A stretch of 64,000 nt of DNA, taken from positions 1,384,385-1,448,384 of the forward strand of contig VZRS01007670.1 of the NCBI GenBank assembly GCA_013398055.1. The letters run 5' to 3'. Positions 46,115 through 57,800 of the stretch are shown in pieces. Positions within the stretch are counted from its first letter, which is position 1; each line of letters opens with the position of its first letter. The translations under genes and the position numbers were made by a program. The notes under the pieces were generated by a model, which worked only from the letters and a program-made list of their open reading frames with translations, was not told the DNA's origin and searched no databases. The DNA is from Ifrita kowaldi. Lineage: Eukaryota > Chordata > Aves > Passeriformes > Cinclosomatidae.

Positions 46115-48777
46115 CAGAACTATAAATATTTCTGTCTTTACAAGCAACTTGTGTATATACCAGCAAGAAATATCCTCTAGTAATTTTGTCTAAAAGGCCT
46201 AAAATAAATATACTGGGTTTGCTGACATTTGTCCAGATTAAATGAATTAGTTCTGCACACACCTGATTACATAATGTGTACGTGTATAGAAAAATATAAA
46301 GAAAAATAATTTTCCCCTTTTTATTCTTTGGATGGTTAACATCTGGCTAAAAAAAGAGGCAGTGCCTGATTTGTTAACTTCTATGAAATTTAAACTTAAT
46401 CAATTATTTTGTTCTTCCTATTGACATAAGGTGATGACCCACCCCTTAAGAGTGGGTTGTCACACATAATGTTAAGATAAATAGATAAGGCGCAGTTAAA
46501 CACTGATCTTTCAAGTTGTCTATTAGTAATTACTTTCTAAAGTGTGAAGATTTCCTGTGAAAATAATTATCATAATTCTCCTGTAGGCCTGAGATATCAC
46601 AGTGAGTTAGTCTCCTACTTTGGTAGGAGAGAATTTGAGAAGAGCAAGTTTTACATCCAGGCAATGGATGAAGTCTTCTTAGTGATGGCTTTGTTGCTGT
46701 TTACTTAATTCTTTGAAGGCATTTATTTTATGTTTCCTTTAATTTCTTTGAGATTTGTTCTCTGAAAAATAGCATCACCTAGTCAGGCTACAGGCAATAC
46801 ACTATTACAAGCAAATAATTACAAATAAATTTATAAATATATAACTTTTAAATTTTTCATTCAAAGTCAGTTTATTTCAAATTAAATGCCACTTCTTATG
46901 TCAGGGAATCATGTAACTTCATATTTTTTGCTTATTAAAACATAAGCCTCTCAACAATTATTTCAAACGAAAGAATATTTTATCACAGTATTACAGAAAC
47001 AGAATCATCAGTATGTAAAGTCTAGTATGGCTATAATAATGTTTAATTATACTAGCTTCATGTAAAATGTATTACAGTTATGACAAAGAAATTTCTTAGT
47101 GTTCTTGGTCAACTGTTCTGTTAATATTTCAACGGATGCACACTTTTGGAGCCATTGCACTTCCTAAAATTTTAATGAACTCCACATAAGCAGAAGCCAA
47201 GTTTTTATTTTGAAAATCGGATAGAATACACTCAATCATCATAGCTGAAGTATAGTTAATTGCTTCAAGAACTCCTGACATGGTTGTTCTGTTTGGGGTT
47301 TTTTGTTTTAAAAGGTGGAAGAATGTATTGTCAACTGTGACATTAAATCAATTATGCTATTGAAATAAACATGAGTGCAAAAAACCCAATCTTTGCTCTA
47401 CTATTTTGCTTAGAGAACTTGTCCATGATCTATTAAAAAAGATCAAAAGGCAATTTCCAGCTCACAAGAAAGCTTCCTAACCTCCAGACTACAGGGAGGA
47501 CAGGAGGAAGAAGGAGAAGCAGCACATTTCACCTGACTGCTATACAGTTGATCAAGAAATGGGGATGACATTAATGGAAACAGAATAGATTTGAGAATGA
47601 GGTTATTTTCTCTTTTAGTGGTGATCAATTTACAGAAAAGGATTTCATACCTATATGATTTCTTGGTTTTTTTAATTTTGTCAGAGAGCAAACAAATCAA
47701 ATCCTTAAATTTTGCAGTTAGGCAGTGTAATTAATCTTAAAATTTTTGTTATGAATTTTTTATTTCCTTGCCCCCACACCCCCTGTCCTCCCATCCCCCA
47801 CCCCCTCTACCCCAGCCCCCAGACAACCTTAAATAACAGAAGTGTTGCTATAAATCTCTCTATACTATGATGAAACATGCAGGGACAAGAACAGTGCTGC
47901 AACAAAAGAAACTATTTTGTAACACTGGGTCAGATACAGAAATTTCAAAACTGAGAGCTAAATTCTTTGAAATCATGGCAATTTGTATTTGTGCAGAACG
48001 TTACTTCAGTTGACTTCATGGGTCATCCTAAACCTTGAAAAATCAATAGATTTTCAGCTGAGTTCAAAGGCATTGGGATCTCTTCTTGAAACTTCAAAGA
48101 CTGTGAAGTGTCATAGCCCCAAGCAAAGAAATATTACTAAGAAATATTAATAGTGTGATTATATATATAAAATACCGTGTCATGTTAGCATACTCAAAAC
48201 ATAGTGGATAAATTACTGCTGTTACTTCACCCACATTGTAAGTTAACTAACAGGGAACCAGAGCACTTTATCTGGATCGGGAAAATTACCAGAAAACTGA
48301 CTAGATCAGCACAGTGTTTGGATTATTACCCACTCCTACTGTTTTATATAGGTGCCAACAACATTGCAAGAGAAGTCCAAGGTCACCCAAGTGAAATTTT
48401 AGGGCCCTGGGAAGAATATTGTTTTAAAAATAAATAATTGTAAGTTGTTAATGACGTGAGAAAAATGCTGACAAATGTAGCACCTGCAAGTAGCTAAACA
48501 TCTGGATAGTTAGGATTTTATAATTAAGCAACTTTTTTGTTTACTTTCCCTTTATTCTTAACTGCATAGAACATGAAAATTAAAGCAGTCATATTTTATA
48601 GATTCACATATCTTTTATAAAATTTCATAGCTTTAATTTCTTGATTTCTGCTTGCTTCTGTTTTCAAATGGATACATTCTATATCTCAAACTTTTTCGGC
48701 TGAAATAATTTTAATTTTGTTGTGGATATCAGATACCTGCATTATTAATTAAGAAAATAATTAATAATTTAGCTTGT
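46115..48777 (+). repeat. 2.66-kb direct repeat, copy 1
   Basis: The first of two head-to-tail copies. It starts at 'cagaactataaatattt' and ends at 'aatttagcttgt', immediately before an N at 48778. It is 2663 bases. Compared with copy 2, I see a G at 46373 (T in copy 2), one missing G near 48371, and an A at 48759 (C in copy 2). The content is anonymous AT-rich DNA with one C-rich tract. An 85-codon minus frame (47443-47700) is identical in both copies, but its identity only reflects the duplication. Confidence 0.95.
47771..47820 (-). other. C-rich tract, G-quadruplex motif on minus strand (copy 1)
   Basis: There are seven or more runs of three to six C within 50 bases, separated by 1-6 nt. 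The minus strand thus meets the standard four-run G-quadruplex pattern with several alternatives, and the plus strand could form an i-motif. It stands out in AT-rich surroundings. Confidence 0.8.
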
Positions 48778-48778
48778 N
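48778..48778. other. Single N exactly at the junction of two direct repeats
   Basis: The N separates copy 1 and copy 2 of the 2.66-kb repeat with no other sequence between them. Together with the N at 4333 (after a T run) and the N at 38381 (inside a microsatellite), it looks like an assembler gap or join marker. Confidence 0.9.
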
Positions 48779-51442
48779 CAGAACTATAAATATTTCTGTC
48801 TTTACAAGCAACTTGTGTATATACCAGCAAGAAATATCCTCTAGTAATTTTGTCTAAAAGGCCTAAAATAAATATACTGGGTTTGCTGACATTTGTCCAG
48901 ATTAAATGAATTAGTTCTGCACACACCTGATTACATAATGTGTACGTGTATAGAAAAATATAAAGAAAAATAATTTTCCCCTTTTTATTCTTTGGATGGT
49001 TAACATCTGGCTAAAAAAAGAGGCAGTGCCTGATTTTTTAACTTCTATGAAATTTAAACTTAATCAATTATTTTGTTCTTCCTATTGACATAAGGTGATG
49101 ACCCACCCCTTAAGAGTGGGTTGTCACACATAATGTTAAGATAAATAGATAAGGCGCAGTTAAACACTGATCTTTCAAGTTGTCTATTAGTAATTACTTT
49201 CTAAAGTGTGAAGATTTCCTGTGAAAATAATTATCATAATTCTCCTGTAGGCCTGAGATATCACAGTGAGTTAGTCTCCTACTTTGGTAGGAGAGAATTT
49301 GAGAAGAGCAAGTTTTACATCCAGGCAATGGATGAAGTCTTCTTAGTGATGGCTTTGTTGCTGTTTACTTAATTCTTTGAAGGCATTTATTTTATGTTTC
49401 CTTTAATTTCTTTGAGATTTGTTCTCTGAAAAATAGCATCACCTAGTCAGGCTACAGGCAATACACTATTACAAGCAAATAATTACAAATAAATTTATAA
49501 ATATATAACTTTTAAATTTTTCATTCAAAGTCAGTTTATTTCAAATTAAATGCCACTTCTTATGTCAGGGAATCATGTAACTTCATATTTTTTGCTTATT
49601 AAAACATAAGCCTCTCAACAATTATTTCAAACGAAAGAATATTTTATCACAGTATTACAGAAACAGAATCATCAGTATGTAAAGTCTAGTATGGCTATAA
49701 TAATGTTTAATTATACTAGCTTCATGTAAAATGTATTACAGTTATGACAAAGAAATTTCTTAGTGTTCTTGGTCAACTGTTCTGTTAATATTTCAACGGA
49801 TGCACACTTTTGGAGCCATTGCACTTCCTAAAATTTTAATGAACTCCACATAAGCAGAAGCCAAGTTTTTATTTTGAAAATCGGATAGAATACACTCAAT
49901 CATCATAGCTGAAGTATAGTTAATTGCTTCAAGAACTCCTGACATGGTTGTTCTGTTTGGGGTTTTTTGTTTTAAAAGGTGGAAGAATGTATTGTCAACT
50001 GTGACATTAAATCAATTATGCTATTGAAATAAACATGAGTGCAAAAAACCCAATCTTTGCTCTACTATTTTGCTTAGAGAACTTGTCCATGATCTATTAA
50101 AAAAGATCAAAAGGCAATTTCCAGCTCACAAGAAAGCTTCCTAACCTCCAGACTACAGGGAGGACAGGAGGAAGAAGGAGAAGCAGCACATTTCACCTGA
50201 CTGCTATACAGTTGATCAAGAAATGGGGATGACATTAATGGAAACAGAATAGATTTGAGAATGAGGTTATTTTCTCTTTTAGTGGTGATCAATTTACAGA
50301 AAAGGATTTCATACCTATATGATTTCTTGGTTTTTTTAATTTTGTCAGAGAGCAAACAAATCAAATCCTTAAATTTTGCAGTTAGGCAGTGTAATTAATC
50401 TTAAAATTTTTGTTATGAATTTTTTATTTCCTTGCCCCCACACCCCCTGTCCTCCCATCCCCCACCCCCTCTACCCCAGCCCCCAGACAACCTTAAATAA
50501 CAGAAGTGTTGCTATAAATCTCTCTATACTATGATGAAACATGCAGGGACAAGAACAGTGCTGCAACAAAAGAAACTATTTTGTAACACTGGGTCAGATA
50601 CAGAAATTTCAAAACTGAGAGCTAAATTCTTTGAAATCATGGCAATTTGTATTTGTGCAGAACGTTACTTCAGTTGACTTCATGGGTCATCCTAAACCTT
50701 GAAAAATCAATAGATTTTCAGCTGAGTTCAAAGGCATTGGGATCTCTTCTTGAAACTTCAAAGACTGTGAAGTGTCATAGCCCCAAGCAAAGAAATATTA
50801 CTAAGAAATATTAATAGTGTGATTATATATATAAAATACCGTGTCATGTTAGCATACTCAAAACATAGTGGATAAATTACTGCTGTTACTTCACCCACAT
50901 TGTAAGTTAACTAACAGGGAACCAGAGCACTTTATCTGGATCGGGAAAATTACCAGAAAACTGACTAGATCAGCACAGTGTTTGGATTATTACCCACTCC
51001 TACTGTTTTATATAGGTGCCAACAACATTGCAAGAGGAAGTCCAAGGTCACCCAAGTGAAATTTTAGGGCCCTGGGAAGAATATTGTTTTAAAAATAAAT
51101 AATTGTAAGTTGTTAATGACGTGAGAAAAATGCTGACAAATGTAGCACCTGCAAGTAGCTAAACATCTGGATAGTTAGGATTTTATAATTAAGCAACTTT
51201 TTTGTTTACTTTCCCTTTATTCTTAACTGCATAGAACATGAAAATTAAAGCAGTCATATTTTATAGATTCACATATCTTTTATAAAATTTCATAGCTTTA
51301 ATTTCTTGATTTCTGCTTGCTTCTGTTTTCAAATGGATACATTCTATATCTCAAACTTTTTCGGCTGAAATAATTTTAATTTTGTTGTGGATATCAGATA
51401 CCTGCATTATTAATTAAGAAAATCATTAATAATTTAGCTTGT
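48779..51442 (+). repeat. 2.66-kb direct repeat, copy 2
   Basis: The second copy, 2664 bases, at offset 2664 from copy 1 until the extra G near 51036, and 2665 after it. It continues after 'aatttagcttgt' into unique sequence. The one-base insertion changes the end of the small plus-strand frame: 48204-48437 in copy 1 but 50868-51059 in copy 2. That frame therefore has no sign of coding constraint. Confidence 0.95.
50435..50484 (-). other. C-rich tract, G-quadruplex motif on minus strand (copy 2)
   Basis: It appears identical to the tract at 47771-47820, offset by 2664 bases, as part of the duplicated block. Confidence 0.8.
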
Positions 51443-51505
51443 AAGTTGCAGGGGAAAAAAAAGTTCAACTCACTTGGCTTGAAAGAAATCAGGATAGAAG
51501 TGGTC

Positions 51506-52062
51506 TACTGATTTATTAACAACATGCAATTAACCAGAAGTCATTGAACCACACATTCAGGATCAATATCCTAAAAACCTTTCTACAACTCATTGTAGAA
51601 TTTCTAATCCCTGACCCAGAATCACACTACAAACCCACTTCTCCCTGGGGTAGGTGTGGGTGCTGGTTTTTTGTGCATCGTTGATGATCCTCATCCCTCA
51701 CTAAGGTACTCATCAGTGTGAGAGAAGCCCATGGTGCCAGACACGTACACCTGAAATGTGGGTCCTCATGAATCACCCCACGAGCTGAAGTGCGGCTGCT
51801 CACCGCAGCTTTCAGGAAGACTGCTGTGCCCAACCTGGACAGAAGCTGAAGTGTCACAGGGTGACTTCTGGCAGCGTCAAAAGAGGTTTGACTGCTGCTC
51901 AGACACCGTCTTCTCTGCAGGTCTCCTGTGTGCTTCAGAAATAAAGCTTGAGAATATGTGGGAAATACTGGGATCTCTAAGTGATTCCAGTAACCTCTGT
52001 TTTGGCAGCTATTTTGTCCCTCAAGTCCTTATTTCTCCTCATTGATTGTTAGGGAATTCTGG
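51506..52062 (-). mobile_element. LTR (ERV-derived), copy B of the family at 18.2 kb
   Basis: On the minus strand it has an AATAAA signal (complement of 51512-51517) near its 3' edge, as in copy A. Shared blocks run in the same order as at 18196-18880, including 'gactgctgtgccc', 'gtgtcacagggtgac' and 'cgtcaaaagaggtttgactg'. The stretch 51650-51940 is relatively GC-rich and gives spurious frames on both strands. No internal ERV genes adjoin it. The ends are approximate and the family name is unknown to me. It begins about 60 bases after the 2.66-kb duplication ends. Confidence 0.65.
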
Positions 52063-54132
52063 TTGATTAGCACTACTTTTGATCAAACAAATCCTACTAG
52101 CATAAATTTGCCTATAGTGTTATAGTTTTATGCTTTAGAAGGACAAGACTTTGAAGTTTCAGATCCCTTCTAAATACCCAGCCTGACTGGGAATAGAAAC
52201 AATACCTTGTGGAGCACTGCATGTTGCACTGTAAGTAGAGGAGAGAGATTTATAAACATGTTGTTTCTGGTGTGATGAAAAAATCTTTGTCACTTTGTGA
52301 ATATAATAACTTAATGTTTATATTTGAAAAAAAATTTCTCCTTTGTCTGGCCATTCTGAATTTTCATTTAAAGATGAAAAGTTGTGTGGTTAATAAGACC
52401 AAATTTCCACCCTACTTCTGAAATATATATTTTATCATTGACTTTTATCACTTCTTCTTCCCTGTCAAAATAAAGGCATGATCCAGAGTTTGAGCAATTC
52501 TGGCTACATTTGTGCCTGTGAGATCGATTCCTTTCCCCAAGGTGAAATGGTGCAGAGGTGCTAGACTGTGTAGAGTGTAGATCCTATGAACTATGAAATC
52601 AACTTATCTCTATGACTCAGAAATTGAAGTGAGTTTTTTGGTATCCTAAAAAATCAGTCTTTATTTTATGTGAGGCTATGGATTTTGATTCTTCATGTGC
52701 TGTTAGAGCATGTGTATTTAATAGAGGCGGGACAGAGCTGGATTGACTATGTAGGGTGTGTAAGGAAGTGATCCTTGTGGAGCCCTGCCTATACACTGAC
52801 TTGGATCCCAAGAGGGATCTTACACATAACCTGGACCCTGTATATACTGGCCTGACAACCTGCTGCCAGCTATTGGCTGAACCTACTTACCAGCACCAGA
52901 CCTGCTCTGCTCTTGCTGTTCAGGAAGATCTGTGGATCTGGGGATCTGTCACTGAGGGCATTGCCCTGCCTGTCGTCCTCGGCCCCTAGCTCTCCATCCC
53001 TTCAGGAACAGGCCACTATTTCTGCCCCCTGACTATCTGCAAAAGGATTTGCAAGCCTGAAGGTTGAACTGTGAAGACAGATCACAGCCAGTGTTTACTA
53101 GAATGTCTTATAATAATTAAGCTGTTATTCTTTATATTGAGCTGCTATTGTTTATAGAAATAACTTTACACAGTTACTCTGACTGCTTCACTGCTCATAC
53201 CCCCTCTCACCCACAGAAATGTGTCTGGATCATCAGCTAAGAGCCCGACCCCAACAGTTTACTCGGGTGCCAAGGGTCACAGAGATGTGCCACTACTTTC
53301 TTTCTAAGTGGTTGGAAAATACCTCTATGGGTCTTGCGTTTTACCAGGCATACTACACCTGTAGTCTCTGTCTACATGTAGAGCTGTTGCCCCTTGGATG
53401 TGGTTAGAACTATAGAACATTTTGCTGTAGGAGATGTGTGTTAGCGGCCTTGAACACTTTCAGCTGCTCCTGCCATTCTGACTTTGTCAGTTCTTGCAGC
53501 TTCAAAAGGACTGACAGTTTCTGGAGCTATTCAGTTCCTGGGAGAATTTCAGAAATTGTCCCTCAGCACATATCTTTTCTTTTTCTGCAGCCTACTCTTT
53601 TTTGGTCACTGTTTCTCCATAAGCATATAGAAGCACACAGATTTTCGTCTAATGGACCTATCTAACAAAAGTTTACTTTGGTATATGGACACATGATATC
53701 AATGCCTGTGCAACAGACATCCAATAGAATGAAAAAAAAAATAAATGGAAACAAAAGATAAACAGCTTTATCTTGGACATGTCTGATGTTCAAAGAAAGC
53801 ATGTCTCTGTCTAACATACTGCTTTTTTATTTTTTCAGACACTTGAATTAAAAGAGAATATTATTCTTATAAAGCTAGAAAGGTCAGAGAGACTTGATGC
53901 TTCAATGCTTCCCTGACAAGTATGACCTCCTCAGGGCAGGGGTTTAACTTTTGGAAAATACTTGCATTCTTTTATTAGTAAAATCATCATTCTTTTTACA
54001 GTGTGTTTATGGTCCATCCCTTTCATCTCACTGTTGGTTGATTTCTTTTGCTAAGCTGCTCTGATATTCCCCATTTCCTGTCCAGCCATGAGAAAAATAG
54101 ATTAGACAAAGCTTTGAGTGTAGGACCTTGAA
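52063..54132. other. Mixed-composition stretch, no gene called
   Basis: 52740-53660 is less AT-rich than most of the window and holds several unremarkable open frames on the plus strand (for example 52756-52989 and 53219-53407). I recognise no domain, repeat family or convincing splice structure. It could be decayed LTR or ERV sequence adjoining the LTR to its left. Confidence 0.4.
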
Positions 54133-54139
54133 TATTTTT

Positions 54140-54813
54140 AGTCGCCTGACCCCGGGCCGCCCGGTGGCCCTGGCAGGAGACTGCTTCTTTGGCCAAAGGC
54201 CGAAAGTAAAGAGCGCTAGGCTGAGAGTCTCAACTGACCAACAAGCACACCGCCGTGGAAGGGGTCGAGCTGCGGTCGTTGGTAAAGCGGCGAGGAGGCA
54301 GAGACAAAGGACTGAGAGAAGGGAGATTCTCTTTAAAGCAGACTGAAGCATTTATTGTCCAATCATGGTGGGGAGCGAGAATCTCAAGGGACAAAGGAAC
54401 AAACACAGGCTTTTAAGGCACAGAAAAAGGGGAGGGGTTTGCAGCAATGTCCAATAGGAAGAAACAAAAGGGGAGGAACTAAGGTACAAACAACCAACCA
54501 CAGAGCCAGAAGGGAGGAGACAACCCAAGGGAGCCAATCAGAAACCAAATAGAACAGAACCTTCCAGAACTCAATTGCATATGGAACAGGAGGCATACAT
54601 AAACATGAGTTGCTTAGCCAATAAGGAACTTAATAACAAAGAACTCTCTAGAACTGGGGGAGGAGACAGGCTTAGAGTGGCATGAGGGGTGAGGCCTTTT
54701 GACTGAGGATCCGCCTACAGTCCGTCCCTCTGGGCGGATCCATCTGCCCATTGGATGGCAAATCTTGGAGGGACAGGAGGCGGGTCCCAGGCAGGCTAAA
54801 GTGCACCGCAACA
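54140..54813 (-). mobile_element. Solo LTR, minus strand, probable ERV class with 6-7 bp duplication
   Basis: Read on the minus strand, the block starts TGTTGCGGTGC (ending at 54813 on plus). It has CCAAT boxes in U3 (for example the complement of ATTGGAT at 54751-54757), a CTTAAAA TATA-like box (complement near 54413-54419), an AATAAA signal (complement of 54351-54356) and a GC-rich U5 (54141-54300). TATTTT(T) occurs just outside both ends (54133-54139 and 54814-54820), consistent with a target duplication, though the AT-rich target makes the exact edge ambiguous. No internal genes are present. Frames on both strands here are noise. Confidence 0.85.
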
Positions 54814-54820
54814 TATTTTT

Positions 54821-57800
54821 TCTTATTCACAACTTTGTTGTCATGCCTAGGTGAGCTACTGTGTCAGTGTCATTAAGACTGAATGTAAATGGATATATGA
54901 TACAGTAATGAACAATTGAAATGTTTCTTCCTGGGAGGTGTTAAATTCAGTCGTATAATGTGTTTTGGAAGCATCTGCATTACTTAAGGCATGCTTTTCC
55001 ATGATACATTTATAGAAGTAGAATTTATTGAAGGGGGATTGTCTGCAGAAAATAAATCAAAATTAAATAAACCCCTTCAAAAATTAATTTACGGATTGGA
55101 CAAATGTCCCTCCACCCCCTGAAAAGAAAGGGAAGTTTTGTTGTTGTTTTTACTTTTAGTATTCATGTTATTACCATTCTCTTTTCTTGTGTGTATCATG
55201 AGAAGGAGGACCATATGAATAAGGTAAGAGAAGTATCAGAAACATTATTTTATTCATATAGACTACATAGTGAGCATACAAAAAATAGAACTACTGTTAA
55301 AAATCCTATTCCATTAAAATAATTTTTTTTTAGTTTTTTTCACTTTATTCTGTCCATGGGTGAGAGTCAGCCCTGTCTATTCCTTTGCAACACCCAGAAA
55401 TAATACTTTTATTGAAACAATTTTCCTGATAGACAGTTAAACACTTTCCATACTGCTTTTCGTCCTGGATAATTTGATCACTGTAGGGCATGTTGTGCAT
55501 AATTTTACAAGAATGGAACACAGAAATTTACATGACAGAAAATAATTTTAGCTTAAAAAAACTATTAAGAAGAAATAAGGCACAGCAAAATTCCCTGATC
55601 GTTTTTTGAAGGGCAGTGAAGCAAACTGAAAAAGAACGATTTATGCACTTTGGTGCACATTCCTTCCTCAGATACTTTTGGTCACACTGGAGTGAGACTG
55701 AATCAGTGCCCACAGCTTACTGAGTTTTGTGTGGCAGGTAGAACATAGCAGGGGGTGAAATGAATTCATCTTTCTGTCTTCAAGTGAACTAAAAGCAATT
55801 TTATTCCTCCCATGTGGTCACTTGAGGTGCTTGTCATGTTCAAGCTAATGATATCAGGCACCCTCAGGTTGTTTAAGTATTCATGAAGTAATTAAATTCT
55901 CATTAACATATAAATAAAAGAAAACTGAAAACAAGTTTAGGAGGCACCTAACATCTGTTCTAATGCTTTTAAGTATTAAAATGTGCCACGTACAGAAGGA
56001 AAAGTGCATTCTGTTCAGGCAAGTATTTTGCATAGATTATTTATAGAAACTGTAATTAAACTGATTTGGCATATTAAGTAAAATTAACAGCAAAGCATTA
56101 TTTAGGTAGTTCATGTGTCTCTGACACCTAAATATGAAATTTAAATAGCAAAGAGAAAAGTAAAATTAATTTTTGTTTGTTCTGAGATACAGAAAAAATG
56201 ACAAGAACAACTGAAAATTTATTTCTTTAGAATTAGAGAAATGCAAAATCTCACTCTGCAGGCATACTTCCAACTGCTGTTTCAAAATACATTAATTTTT
56301 ATTAATGAAATTCTACTGATATTTGAAAAAAAAAACAAGTCCACAAAATTACTTCTAAGTTTACTGTTATATTTCTTTAAATTGAGTTTAGTGCACAGTT
56401 CTGTCATACAACTTTGACACTTAAGTTTAGACACAGCCTAGGGCTCTAAAATGAATTTTTCCTTCTAAGATTTAGTAATTTACTCCTTTAGATAACTTTT
56501 CCCAAGAAAATATTAGAGAAAATACATTTTACCTATTAACAAAATGCGTGCCCTGTATTCTGTACCACATCACTGCTGTTTTCTGTACGACAGAAATAGC
56601 CAATAAACTTAAGTAATCTTGAACCATAGTCTGAGATTGATAGGCTGAAACAGAGAAAAAGAGAGAGAAAAATATTTGATAGAAGAATCTTCAGAATGTG
56701 TTAAAATATCCATTTCATCAGACAGAGACAGCTCTGGAAGAATGCATTTCTGAGAAGTAAATCTTCTAAATATATCTTTCAAGTGAAATATACTGAATTG
56801 ATTGTATTCCCTTTGGTTTGTAACAAGCTCTGTCCTGTTTTTTTTATCATAATCTCTATTAAAATGTATTCTGTACCAGTTTAATTTCATTGTACTCTTA
56901 TTGACTTAGCAGAAAGTACATAAGATACACGCTTATATTGTCCTAACTTTTAACAGACCAGAATGTATGACCAGAGAAATTTAACATTTTTTTATCATTT
57001 ATGTTCTGTTGTTCATTTCAAAAAGCAATATTTCGTGCCTTATTCCTTGCCTTATTTCATGCCTTTCTCCTTGCTGTGATGCCTACAGAGGGAAACGTAT
57101 GCCAGTTATGCAACGTGTTTGGTGTATGCTGAAAAGGATATATCGCAAAAAAGGCCACATAGACCTTCCTGAAATAAAAAGATACACGTACTTTTTTTCT
57201 GGTTTTAATGGTGGCCGACAAAATCCAAGTAATTTAAAAATAGCTGCAGTGAGTTATCATTATAGACACAAACAACTCTTATTCTTTTACAAAGAGTGCT
57301 ATTCACTATGAGTAACAACATTTACGAGCAACATGTGAAAATATTCTCCTCTTTGTTTGGTTCAAAACCTGTTATGAACTCATATCAGTACCTGTCAGCT
57401 GTTATGATTAGCAGAGAATAATATTTTCTTTGGCATTATAGCACTGAAAGGAAACTATGTACTATTACAACCTAGGAAAAAAAAAAAAAATTGGTCCAAA
57501 ACCCATATAGCAATGAAGACACTAACTGAAGGCTGGATAATTGCAATCTTACACTGGTAAAAGCTCACGCAAAATTAATTTGGTAACTCATGAAACAGGA
57601 ACCGAGACTTGGTTCCTACATGCCTACAGGACAAGGAAATTAAATATTACAAGGCTTGCTTGAGAGAATGTCTGCCCCAGAGCAATTATCTGTGCTTACC
57701 TTGGAATCCCTACTGATCTTAGATTATCTCACAAAACACATGAGAGAAATACTGCCTAAACAAACTCTAATCTTTTTATGAACCTGAAATAGGGTGCAAA

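Noticed and set aside
47443..50364. Two identical 85-codon minus-strand frames (47443-47700 and 50107-50364) suggesting a duplicated gene
   Set aside because: Identity follows from the 2.66-kb direct repeat. Another frame in the same block is broken by the one-base difference, so nothing indicates coding constraint.
54028..54351. 107-codon minus-strand frame with a signal-peptide-like start
   Set aside because: Its start lies in the U5/R part of the minus-strand LTR and the hydrophobic run comes from LTR sequence. No downstream ERV frame.
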